From Bin75 sp965200435 (GTDB lineage Bacteria; Nitrospirota; Nitrospiria; Nitrospirales; UBA8639), in the NCBI GenBank assembly GCA_965200435.1, contig OZ241337.1, positions 372,001 to 436,000 of the forward strand: DNA of 64,000 bases, written 5' to 3'. A model generated the notes under the pieces. That model was given only the letters and a program-made list of their open reading frames with translations. It ran no database searches and was not told where the DNA came from. The translations under genes and the position numbers were made by a program. Shown in pieces: positions 44,675 through 52,814 of the stretch; the first letter of the stretch is position 1; the number at the start of each line of letters is the position of its first letter.

Positions 44675-45469
44675 TTACAGTTTGAACTTGTTTTTCTTCT
44701 TGATGTCGAAGTTGGCTTCAACGGTAGCACCATCCTTGACTTCCACTTCCATGGTCACGTTACCGGCCACCGGATGCCAAGCCAAGACCTTGTGCTTGCC
44801 CGCGGGAACGTCCTTGATCTCAAAAGATCCATCGCCACCGGACACGCCGAAATGCCCATTCGCCACGGGCAGGAACCAGGCTTGCATAAACTCGTGCTGG
44901 TCACATTGCAACCGGAGAACGGAACCTTTCCTGGCCATCCGCATCTTGATTTTCTTGTCCAGCTTGTCGCCTTTTTTGGCCAACCCGATATTGAACAGGG
45001 TCGAGGATTTTGCACCGAGCACGTCGAAGCTATGAGGATTATGCAACACCCCTTCCTTGGATTTGGGATCATTGGGGTCCGCATCGGTATTTTCCACGAT
45101 AAAGTTCCCCTTGTTCACCAACACGCCGGTGAAAGGAAGGAATTCGCACAGCTTGGCGATTACGGTCGGCGTTGTCTTAAAGCCCTTGTCCTTAAGGCCG
45201 CGAACCGACACGACCGCATTTTTGAGTCCCTTGTTCGCATCAACTTCGACTTCTTTCAACAATCGCGTGTCATCCCCTTTTTGGCTGGGATTTTGTTTGC
45301 AGAACGCCGGATTGGGGAATTTGGAAAAGGCAAACTCCTTCGGCGGAACGGGTTTGCCGGAATACATGACTTTCCCTTTAATGGTTCCGCCAGCTTGAGC
45401 AATCAACGGCATTGCCACCAGCAACCCACCAAGAAAGACAGACAAAGCAAGCAACTGACGATTCCTCAT
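44675..45469 (-). CDS. secreted CxxHxxM (cupredoxin-like) carboxypeptidase-regulatory protein
   Basis: A 264-residue protein with a signal peptide (1-26) and GTIKGKVMYSGKP start of the mature part. Near the C-terminus LQCDQHEFMQAW gives a Cys-x2-His-x2-Met set as in type I copper sites. The last 60 residues form a carboxypeptidase-regulatory-like beta domain (DVPAGKHKVLAWHPV). GGAGG precedes the ATG, and a consensus promoter lies at 45612-45640. Relatives at 50833 and 51757 keep the same motif. Probable periplasmic copper or electron-transfer protein. Confidence 0.8.
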   Translation of the reverse strand: MRNRQLLALSVFLGGLLVAMPLIAQAGGTIKGKVMYSGKPVPPKEFAFSKFPNPAFCKQNPSQKGDDTRLLKEVEVDANKGLKNAVVSVRGLKDKGFKTTPTVIAKLCEFLPFTGVLVNKGNFIVENTDADPNDPKSKEGVLHNPHSFDVLGAKSSTLFNIGLAKKGDKLDKKIKMRMARKGSVLRLQCDQHEFMQAWFLPVANGHFGVSGGDGSFEIKDVPAGKHKVLAWHPVAGNVTMEVEVKDGATVEANFDIKKKNKFKL

Positions 45470-45611
45470 AAATATTCCTCCTGGTTGAAAATAATTTTTT
45501 ATCCGACTCGGGGGAGGGGGAAAAACCTGAAGGCTTTCAACTCCCGCTTCGCCTGAAACTCACACGACAGGCGAGAAAGTCCTCGAATCTTGTTCCACGC
45601 AATAAAAAGTG

Positions 45612-45640
45612 TTTATAGCAACCTGAAATAAGGGTGTCAA
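45612..45640 (-). promoter_or_regulatory. sigma-70 promoter of the CxxHxxM gene
   Basis: Minus strand TTGACA (45640-45635), 17 bp, TATAAA (45617-45612). Near-consensus hexamers and optimal spacing. Predicted start near 45605, about 135 nt before the ATG. Confidence 0.75.
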
Positions 45641-45645
45641 GTCAC

Positions 45646-45680
45646 TGTATGGGTCCGCCACCTTCCCTATGCCACTGGCT
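45646..45680. mobile_element. relic end of an IS481-family element
   Basis: TGTATGGGTCCGCCAC at 45646-45661 matches the left end of the two IS481 copies except at one base, then diverges with a CCACTGG echo. No matching right end was found nearby. It begins exactly 5 bp after the TTGACA hexamer, as at 58077. Confidence 0.5.
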
Positions 45681-45757
45681 CCCGAAACGAGTCGCTGACA
45701 GGCGTTGTAGACGGGCTTGGAGCCTCGAATTGACAGGCGCGAGCAGAAAACGCAGGC

Positions 45758-46027
45758 CGGATGAGCGTCGCGTCATCCGACGAGTTCAAATCCTCTTGTC
45801 ATCCCCGACATCTTTAATCGGGGATCCAGAAACCTGTAGGTCGGATTAGCGGAGCGTAATCCGACAAGCTCCTGCCTCTCTCTTCTGTCAACGAATGAGT
45901 GAACATGTACAATCAGCAGCGTTCATCGGGGATCCAGGGCCGGCCGATCCGCCTTTGTAGCCGCCGCATCTCATGCGGCTGGGAGAGGCCGCTGTCGAAG
46001 AAGCGCCATAAGCCTGCCCTCGTCAAG
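45758..46027. repeat. cluster of REP-like hairpins and dispersed intergenic repeat
   Basis: Two adjacent hairpins: 45758-45779 (CGGATGA/TCATCCG) and 45840-45865 (GTCGGATTA/TAATCCGAC; a string widespread in bacterial intergenic DNA). Next come blocks also found at 61.5 kb: 45791-45830 (matches 61571-61610) and 45955-46022 (matches 61628-61694, about 88 percent). A block TCAACGAATGA-TGAACA at about 45887 recurs inverted near 61.54 kb and 63.2 kb. No coding potential. Confidence 0.65.
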
Positions 46028-46061
46028 CCTGATGGAGTTTTTCCTCAATAGAGCCCTTGAT

Positions 46062-46437
46062 TCAGAAAGCGATGCGCCGAATTCCGGTGACTACGTCAAA
46101 ATGTGTATCGTTACTCAAGACCGGGAGCACATGCTGGCGGGCCAGTGCCGCAATCCAGGCGTCATTTGGCGAGATGGAATGGCCCAGCCGTTTCAATTCC
46201 AGTCGGATGCGGCATGGCATCTGCCGTGGCCGAGGTCACAGCCGCGATTTCGGCTAACGGCAGATAGCGGTGAAGCCATTCTTCGTAGCGGGTGCGATGC
46301 CGCGATTGCCGAATGCCGAAATAATACTCGCTGAGAACGACGCTCGGCACGACAGGCCGGTCGGCGGATCGAAAAACGACCTCCACTGTCGCAAGCCCTT
46401 CCGCCCACGCGGATAAGGCACTGGTGTCAAGGATCAT
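46062..46437 (-). pseudogene. vapC: VapC-type PIN-domain toxin, frameshifted
   Basis: The N-terminal part reads MILDTSALSAWAEG ... VLSEYYFGIRQSR ... TSATADAM; the frame then breaks. One base over, it continues IRLELKRLGHSISPNDAWIAALA ... VLSNDTHFD and stops at 46062, so together they make a full VapC (about 125 residues) with the PIN acidic residues. A single extra base near 46220 explains the break. Overlaps the antitoxin stop by 4 bp. Toxin presumably inactive unless the base is a sequence error. Confidence 0.8.
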
Positions 46438-46700
46438 GCGAGATCGCCGGGCGAAAGGATTTCAAATTCCTGCTCGATAACAGCCAGGACGTGACGGTTT
46501 TCGTCAGACAGGTCGGAGAGCCCACCAAACCCGGCCATCCAGGATGTCTCTGGTTCGCTGACCCGGGATTCACTTGTACAACGGCGGAGTTGTTCTTCGA
46601 GTGCTTCGGTGAAGAACCGCTTCAACGTCATACCGCATCCAGCAGCAAGAGCTTTAGCCAGCCGGAACGTGGCGTCAGGGAGTTCGATGGTCGTTTTCAT
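46434..46700 (-). CDS. vapB: VapB-type antitoxin
   Basis: An 88-residue protein. The N-terminus MKTTIELPDATFRLAKALAA is a ribbon-helix-helix type DNA-binding start, followed by a helical toxin-binding half. Directly upstream of, and overlapping (ATGA), the broken VapC gene. Family assignment rests on pairing and the N-terminal pattern. Confidence 0.75.
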   Translation of the reverse strand: MKTTIELPDATFRLAKALAAGCGMTLKRFFTEALEEQLRRCTSESRVSEPETSWMAGFGGLSDLSDENRHVLAVIEQEFEILSPGDLA

Positions 46701-46819
46701 GGACCCATATTCCCATAATGACGGTTATTGTATCCAGATGTCCAAAATGGCGGGAGCACGGCGATGGATAGCTGAAGGCAATACAGGAGAACGATTTTTC
46801 ATTTTTTCATGACCGGACA

Positions 46820-48733
46820 TCAGCGGGCACGTGAGGAGGGAGCACCCCGGGTCGACAAAGGGTTCCGCGCCTCCGTGAGTGCCGTAAACATTTCCTGAAA
46901 ACGGTCCGGCAACTCCTCGCCCCGGGCAATGGGGCTGGAACACAATCGTTTGGTACACATGTACGCAAACGGACCGGACACGTTGGGAAACGTCACTTCT
47001 CCGATGGAAAGGGAATCGACACGGGGATCCAAAAACCGGACGACTTTTCCGGGAACGTACAATGCTAAACTGTGCTCAAAAAGGGGTTGGGTCGCGGCGT
47101 CGGACTTTTCACCCACCACCACCACGTGAACGGGATAATACAAGAAGCGATGGATAGCGCGTCCCGCCGGCGCGAGTGGAAACGTCCCGGCTTCCAGGAT
47201 CCATTGCAGAACGTTTTCGGCCTTTTCCCGATAGCGTGGGGCTTGGGTCAGATAAAACAAATCGGAAAACACCCGTGACAGGACGGCATTGACATGGAGA
47301 TCTTTATGGGGAAATTTCAACAATCCCAATGAGGAAGGCGATGGCGTTCGATCGAAATACCCCCCGCCCTGACTATCTTCGAACCGTCGAATGGCATCTT
47401 CGAGCACCCGCTCAGCCTGCTCCAGGTAGTGAACCTCTCCCGTGGTCAAAAAAGCCTCCAGCACGGCTTCTACAAATAAGACCTGGTCGGCGAGCAACCC
47501 GAATTCCGCGGGATGTCCATCGCGCAGGAAGTGGGCCAAGCCGCGTCCGGGTTGGTACCGTTCTTTGTACAGCTTCTTGAGCGTGTTGAGCGCAAAGTCC
47601 CGGGCCTCCGTACTTCCGAACACCTGTGAAACCCTGAGCGAAGCTTTGATCATCAAGGCGTTCCAGTCGGTCAGCATCGTCCGGTCCACAGCCGGGATGC
47701 CGGCGGCCAGGCGCCGTGATTCGTCCAAGGCAAAAAACTCGCTCCCCGGGACATCGGGGCCTGAACGATCTTCGTTTCGAACGTCGGAATCCTGGCTGGC
47801 ATAGAACCCCCCATGCTCCCGGTCGGCCAGAAATCGCATGACGTAGCGCATCGTGCCTTCGACGACCTCGCGATACTGCGACAGACCGGTGACTTGATAC
47901 GCCTCCAGGTAATTGAGCAGGTTGGTCGCCTGGATGGACAGCAACTTTTCATAATGCGGATGTGACCAATCCGTTTCCTCGGCATAGCGAAAAAACCCAC
48001 CCCAGACCGGATCATACAATTTCAACTGCTGATCCAGGGTAAACAACGCCATCCGCTGCCACTCCGGATCTCCATGCCAAAAATGATGGGAAAAGGCCAA
48101 ATCGATGGCCTCGGGCTCAAAGAATTTCGGGGCGTCCCGGAAACCGCCGGACACGGGGTTATACTCCTGCTTCATCACCTCAAGGATCTGGGCCAGCATC
48201 TCGGGGTGAATGCGCCCACGAGGCTGGCGGCTTGCCCGTTGTGCCGATGCGACCCGTTCCCAGATGTGAGCGACCCGCTCAGTCATATCCCGTTTGTTCT
48301 CCCGGTAAAAAGCATCCGACGTGCGCAACACTTCGAGCATGGCATCAGGAGTCAAGGCATTCGCCTGGAAGAGAATCTCCCCGGAAGGAAGCAACACACT
48401 GATGGTCGGCCACCCGCCGTGTTTATACCTGGCCGCAATGTCCGGACGCTGATCGGTGTCGACCCTGACCGGGACAAATTCGGCGTTCAACAACTCGACC
48501 ACCGCAGGATCGACGTAGGTCGTCTCATCCATCACGTGACAGGCGTGACACCACACGGCCGTCAGGTCGAGCAGGATCAGCTTGTCTTCGGCTTGGGCGC
48601 GATCAAAGGCCTGAGTTCCCCATCCTGCCCAGTGGATGGCCGTCGAAGGAATCTCGTGTTGTTCGCTTGCCACCCCGAACGCCGGAAGCCAGGCGACGAC
48701 ACACAGGAAAAAACCAATACCGGAATGCCTCAT
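46820..48733 (-). CDS. thioredoxin-fold / DUF255-type protein (YyaL/Spata20-like), secreted
   Basis: A 637-residue protein with a signal peptide (to about 22). The thioredoxin-like domain has WCHACHVMDE as its active-site motif, followed by the (alpha/alpha) barrel typical of the Spata20/YyaL family (NPVSGGFRDAPKFF, GGFYASQDSDV, KASLRVSQVFG). The exact activity of the family is not settled; a periplasmic disulfide or chaperone role is possible. First gene after the vapBC remnant. HEAT-repeat gene follows upstream on the same strand with a 71-bp gap. Confidence 0.8.
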   Translation of the reverse strand: MRHSGIGFFLCVVAWLPAFGVASEQHEIPSTAIHWAGWGTQAFDRAQAEDKLILLDLTAVWCHACHVMDETTYVDPAVVELLNAEFVPVRVDTDQRPDIAARYKHGGWPTISVLLPSGEILFQANALTPDAMLEVLRTSDAFYRENKRDMTERVAHIWERVASAQRASRQPRGRIHPEMLAQILEVMKQEYNPVSGGFRDAPKFFEPEAIDLAFSHHFWHGDPEWQRMALFTLDQQLKLYDPVWGGFFRYAEETDWSHPHYEKLLSIQATNLLNYLEAYQVTGLSQYREVVEGTMRYVMRFLADREHGGFYASQDSDVRNEDRSGPDVPGSEFFALDESRRLAAGIPAVDRTMLTDWNALMIKASLRVSQVFGSTEARDFALNTLKKLYKERYQPGRGLAHFLRDGHPAEFGLLADQVLFVEAVLEAFLTTGEVHYLEQAERVLEDAIRRFEDSQGGGYFDRTPSPSSLGLLKFPHKDLHVNAVLSRVFSDLFYLTQAPRYREKAENVLQWILEAGTFPLAPAGRAIHRFLYYPVHVVVVGEKSDAATQPLFEHSLALYVPGKVVRFLDPRVDSLSIGEVTFPNVSGPFAYMCTKRLCSSPIARGEELPDRFQEMFTALTEARNPLSTRGAPSSRAR

Positions 48734-48804
48734 GGCCGGTTATTGTAGATAAAGGCCATGACCCACTCAAATAGGAAGATTTTGCCATTGAAACGACCGG
48801 AACG

Positions 48805-50166
48805 TCAGGTTTCGGGTGGAGAAGAGAGGATACGCGCAAGAGCCCCGGCGACCGTGGCTCGTACGGCCTCATTCGCCTCTTTCATGAGTCTTTTCAGATG
48901 AGGGATCAACTCCCGTCCGCCTACCCGGCCCAGCGACCGGGCCGCTGAAATTTTGGGTTTCGGCACGGGGTCGTTGAGCAGAAGAAGCAGGGGCCCTACG
49001 ACGTCGCGGGTACGCCCATGCCCCAATGCTTTCGCCACTGAGGAACGCAGACCCGGATTCTGTTGACCCATCAATTCCCGCACCGTTCCGGCCACGACGC
49101 TGAACGGACTGCTCAACTGAAGCAATCCCGCGACCGCCGCGGCCCGCACGCCCAGATTGCGGTCCTGCAAAGCCCGTGTTAATGGAGAGACCGCCCGTTC
49201 AGACCCGAGCTTCCCCAACGTCACAGCGGCCACGCTTCGAACGGCAGGAACAGGATCGGCGAGCGCGTCGATCAGGAAAGGGGTCCCTTCGGTCGCACCG
49301 AGTTTCCCCACTGAAGCCGCGGCCGCCGCACGAATCGACGGCTGTTTGTCTCGAAGCCCTTGTGCGAGAAGCGGCAACCCTTTCGGGTCCCCAATTTCGC
49401 CAAGCATCCGCAACGCCGCGCCTCGCTCATACCCCTCCGGCACGTTGGTCGCCCGCTCCACGGTTTGCCATCGGTCTTTCTGCCCGAGACGATACAACAC
49501 CGCGGCCGCCGCAACCTGCACAACCTTTTGCTCATCCTTCAGCAACGGGAGGATAAGGGGAATCGTTGTGGGGTCTCTCAACCGGCCAAGAGCTTTCAAA
49601 ATCGTGACCTTGACCAATCCCGCCTGATCGTTGAGCGCGCCGCGAAAGCTTTCCGATTGGTGTCCCTTCGGAAACTTCCCCAGGCCCTCGGCCACCAGGA
49701 CCCGGATCATACCTGACCCATCGCTGAGACCGTCCTGAAAGTACGGGACAACCTCGTCGGAAGGAATCTCTTTTAACGCCGAATACGCCGCTCCTCTCAC
49801 CTGTTCACGCATATCCGCCCGGAAAGGCAGAATACTCTGTATGGCGAATTCCCGCAGAAGCCCTTCGTCCTCTCCCTCCTCGATGAATTGCTCATAAGCC
49901 TCGATGCCTTCCGCAGTGTTCCCAAGCCGCGCCAAGCTCAGTATTTTGAACCGGTAGGACGTCCGCCGCCATCGTGCTTCGCCAAGGAGGGGTTCGACGA
50001 ATTCCATGGCTTTCTGAAAATCACCTTGTTCAAAGGCCCGTTCGGCAAGCCCCAGCCTCTCTTCAGGAGAGAGGCCGGTTTGTCCAGAAACCGTTCCGCC
50101 CAACAGCACCACGCTCCAGGCAATGGATACCAGGGCTGCTTTCCATTTTTTCACCGTCACCCCCAT
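48805..50166 (-). CDS. secreted HEAT-repeat protein
   Basis: A 453-residue protein with an N-terminal signal segment (about 9-28), a TPR-like helical start, then about eight HEAT units (e.g. DPVPAVRSVAAVTLGKLGSE, DRNLGVRAAAVAGLLQL, DPVPKPKISAARSLGRVG). A protein-protein scaffold; no catalytic site. GAGGGG directly before the ATG, adjoining the stop of the next gene upstream. Confidence 0.85.
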   Translation of the reverse strand: MGVTVKKWKAALVSIAWSVVLLGGTVSGQTGLSPEERLGLAERAFEQGDFQKAMEFVEPLLGEARWRRTSYRFKILSLARLGNTAEGIEAYEQFIEEGEDEGLLREFAIQSILPFRADMREQVRGAAYSALKEIPSDEVVPYFQDGLSDGSGMIRVLVAEGLGKFPKGHQSESFRGALNDQAGLVKVTILKALGRLRDPTTIPLILPLLKDEQKVVQVAAAAVLYRLGQKDRWQTVERATNVPEGYERGAALRMLGEIGDPKGLPLLAQGLRDKQPSIRAAAAASVGKLGATEGTPFLIDALADPVPAVRSVAAVTLGKLGSERAVSPLTRALQDRNLGVRAAAVAGLLQLSSPFSVVAGTVRELMGQQNPGLRSSVAKALGHGRTRDVVGPLLLLLNDPVPKPKISAARSLGRVGGRELIPHLKRLMKEANEAVRATVAGALARILSSPPET

Positions 50167-50829
50167 TTACCCCTCATCCGCCTGTTTTTCGGTGGCCTGG
50201 AACATTCGATACCCCAACGGGGTTTCAAAAAAATAATCCGGCTGCTTCGAAAGAACGACTCGCTCGTATTCCACCGACCAATCCCGGTCCTGGCTCACTA
50301 ATTTCAACAACAGGTTTCGGGCTTCATCGACCCATTGATAATACCTCTCCCGGTGGTCGTGACGCTGGACCACCACTTCATACAACGTGGCCTCCCTAGT
50401 GCCAACCATGGCATCGCCGATCCGGGACCGGGATACCTCGCCGTCCAATGTCACCGCCAGGGGAAGCACGTAGTCCAAGGTTAATGGAATCGCTATCACC
50501 AGACGACGTTGGGAAAGGATGTACCACACCTGCTGCTTATCCAGCCGGACGATCGTGACCGTGGCATAGCCCAAATCCGTTTTGACCCCTCCGCGATGTT
50601 CGATCCGGTAACGATTCCCTTTCACGAATAATTGGGCATGAGAGGTTTTCCCGCCGGTACGCCACGTCAGACGGGCTGAAAATTCCAATGCTCCCGGACC
50701 ACGCATGGCCTCGGCGCCCGTACCGGAAGCGTGACCATCGGAAAGGGGCAAAAGGAACGGGAAGAACAGAAAAACGGAAAGGAGCCGAGACCACCCGGAC
50801 CGGATTGAACGGAAGACTGTGACCACCAT
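50167..50829 (-). CDS. secreted LolA/DUF4412-like beta protein
   Basis: A 220-residue protein with a signal peptide (about 15-35). The central part (FSARLTWRTGGKTSHAQLFVKGNRYRIEH ... VWYILSQRRLVIAI) is a beta-sheet pattern like outer-membrane lipoprotein-sorting or DUF4412 proteins. Abuts the HEAT gene and lies 3 bp from the CxxHxxM gene at 50833, so it belongs to the same transcript. Function unknown. Confidence 0.6.
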   Translation of the reverse strand: MVVTVFRSIRSGWSRLLSVFLFFPFLLPLSDGHASGTGAEAMRGPGALEFSARLTWRTGGKTSHAQLFVKGNRYRIEHRGGVKTDLGYATVTIVRLDKQQVWYILSQRRLVIAIPLTLDYVLPLAVTLDGEVSRSRIGDAMVGTREATLYEVVVQRHDHRERYYQWVDEARNLLLKLVSQDRDWSVEYERVVLSKQPDYFFETPLGYRMFQATEKQADEG

Positions 50830-50832
50830 GAG

Positions 50833-51741
50833 TTACTGGCGCTCGAGCAGGGGTTCGATTGTCAATTCGCGACCCAACGCCGCGGGAGTGAACCGGGGAG
50901 GCGTTCGGACCGTGAGAGCCGTTTTCCGTCGTCCCGGCGAGGGCAACTGAAAATCGACCGTCATGTTGCCTCCCTGCTCGATCGTCACTTGCTTTTTCAC
51001 GACCCGCTTGATGCCGGGATGCCATGCCCGAAGGGCATACGTCCCCGGTGGAACGTCTTCAATGGAAAACCGCCCGTGCTCGTCGGTCAGTACGTAGTAC
51101 GGATTGTCAACGGCGATGGCCCAGCTTTGCATGTACGCATGAAATCCGCATTGCATGACGAACGTCCGACGTTTTTTACTCAATTGGAATTGCCGGACCA
51201 AGGACTCTCCAGGTCTATGGTCATGGGTCGCATGCAGGTCGCCTCGTCGATGACGGTGGTTGAAGGGCAGCGGCGAATTGAACAGCACCCGAGTCCCCAT
51301 GGCCATTGAGGTTTCATAGGCCTGGATATCATGCATCACGGGATCCATATTCACCACTTCAATCCCATGTCCGCTTCGCACCACAGTCGTAAAGGGCGAA
51401 AAGCGACAATCCCGCGCCTCGACCCGCGGGACGGAAAGCGAGAACGGTTTACCTTCCCTGACGCCTTCCAACAACACGACGACGTTCATGACTTGGCCTT
51501 GTTCGTTCACCAGAAAATCCCGAAGGAGCCGCCAACCATTCCCGTTGGAGATTCGCCCGCAATATTCCGGGTCTGGGAAAATTACCAAATTGTACGCCTT
51601 CGGGTCCGGCACCAGTCCCGAAAGCGTGACGGTCCCTTGAACCGTTCCACCGCCGGCAATCTCCTTGACTTCATATCCCCAAACGGAGGAAACCGGGATC
51701 GAGAGGGTCAGGCATAAACCAGTTATCACAACAGACTTCAT
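50833..51741 (-). CDS. secreted CxxHxxM (cupredoxin-like) protein, second copy
   Basis: A 302-residue protein with a signal peptide, mature start GGGTVQGTVTLSG. The Cys-x2-His-x2-Met set appears in VMQCGFHAYMQSW, preceded by HRRGDLHATHDH and followed by a carboxypeptidase-regulatory-like domain (FSIEDVPPGTYALRAWHPG). The start is ATG at 51741 behind GGAGGG; a TTG lies one codon earlier. Tandem with the gene at 51757, 15 bp away. Likely periplasmic copper protein. Confidence 0.82.
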   Translation of the reverse strand: MKSVVITGLCLTLSIPVSSVWGYEVKEIAGGGTVQGTVTLSGLVPDPKAYNLVIFPDPEYCGRISNGNGWRLLRDFLVNEQGQVMNVVVLLEGVREGKPFSLSVPRVEARDCRFSPFTTVVRSGHGIEVVNMDPVMHDIQAYETSMAMGTRVLFNSPLPFNHRHRRGDLHATHDHRPGESLVRQFQLSKKRRTFVMQCGFHAYMQSWAIAVDNPYYVLTDEHGRFSIEDVPPGTYALRAWHPGIKRVVKKQVTIEQGGNMTVDFQLPSPGRRKTALTVRTPPRFTPAALGRELTIEPLLERQ

Positions 51742-51756
51742 CAACCCTCCTGACTG

Positions 51757-52668
51757 TCAGGGTTGTTGCATCCTGACCGACGGAATGATTTCCACGCCCT
51801 CCCCGAGCAACTCCAGGCCGAAGTGGGGATTCTCCTGCATTTCATGCACGCTCCGTCGCCCTTTCACGGCTTCATACCGGAAATCGTGCGTGACCGTGCC
51901 ACCGGCGGGAACGGTGACCGTCTGCTCCAGGTATTTTTTCATGCCGGCATGCCAGACCGTCAACGTATATTCTCCCTGAGGCACATCCGTCAGTTCAAAC
52001 CGTCCGTCTTCCTTGGTAATGGCATAATAGGGACTTTTCACCACCACGCCCCAGGAAAACATATAGGGATGGAACCCGCATTGCATCACGAAAATGTTGC
52101 GTCCCTTCCTCAGATGAACTTTTTGAATCATGGGCTTGCCGGGCAAATGCTGATGACTGTGCAACATACCCAGGACCTTGTGAAACGGATTCATGGGCAA
52201 AGGCCGGTTAAACAATACCCGCGCTCCTCTTACTCTGGCAGTTTCGTATCCCTGGATATCGTGCTCAACGGGGTCCATGTTGATCACCGTAATTTCATCC
52301 TGGTCGCGCAACACGTTCACAAAGGGCAGGAAATCGCAATCCATGGCCTCAATCAGCACTTTGGGGAACCCGAACGGCTTCCCCTTTTCAATCCCTTTGA
52401 GCATGACGACCGCGTCTTTGAGACTGCCGTCAGCACCGATGATGAAATCTTCCACGATCCGCCATCCCGTCCCGGTAGAAATGCGTCCGCAGTACACCGC
52501 GTCCGGGATCGTCACCAAATTGAAGGCCATGGGCCGCGGTTTCTCCCCGGTAATCGTCACGTGCCCCTTGATGGTTCCCCCGTTCGTGACTGTTATCTCT
52601 TCATATGCCCATCCCGGAGATACACACAACCCCAGGGCTAGACATACTATCCACATCCGCACTGCCAT
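51757..52668 (-). CDS. secreted CxxHxxM (cupredoxin-like) protein, third copy
   Basis: A 303-residue protein with a signal peptide (about 3-22) and GGTIKGHVTITGEKP start. The motif FVMQCGFHPYMFSW repeats the Cys-x2-His-x2-Met set, followed by FELTDVPQGEYTLTVWHAG. Collinear with 50833-51741, so a tandem duplication. Start 52668 follows GGGAGGG. Downstream of the giant multicopper gene, separated from it by a strong terminator. Confidence 0.82.
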   Translation of the reverse strand: MAVRMWIVCLALGLCVSPGWAYEEITVTNGGTIKGHVTITGEKPRPMAFNLVTIPDAVYCGRISTGTGWRIVEDFIIGADGSLKDAVVMLKGIEKGKPFGFPKVLIEAMDCDFLPFVNVLRDQDEITVINMDPVEHDIQGYETARVRGARVLFNRPLPMNPFHKVLGMLHSHQHLPGKPMIQKVHLRKGRNIFVMQCGFHPYMFSWGVVVKSPYYAITKEDGRFELTDVPQGEYTLTVWHAGMKKYLEQTVTVPAGGTVTHDFRYEAVKGRRSVHEMQENPHFGLELLGEGVEIIPSVRMQQP

Positions 52669-52746
52669 GAATCCCTCCCTTGCCCTTTGATCACAGCCTT
52701 TTATTAGACGCACCGACCACCGACGTCTGTCAATGGATACTTACGG

Positions 52747-52782
52747 AAAAAAAACGGGGAAGCCGGACGCCCGGCTTCCCCG
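52747..52782 (-). terminator. rho-independent terminator of the multicopper gene
   Basis: A perfect 12-bp stem, CGGGGAAGCCGG (52755-52766) with CCGGCTTCCCCG (52771-52782), 4-nt loop, then TTTTTTTT on the minus strand. 33 bp after the stop. Confidence 0.92.
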
Positions 52783-52814
52783 CCATTTCTATCTGTTCGC
52801 TACTCAACCACGCG

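Noticed and set aside
45775..45800. tRNA-like T-loop GTTCAAATCC
   Set aside because: The flanking 5-bp arms are not complementary and no acceptor or anticodon arm lies upstream; it is part of the repeat cluster.
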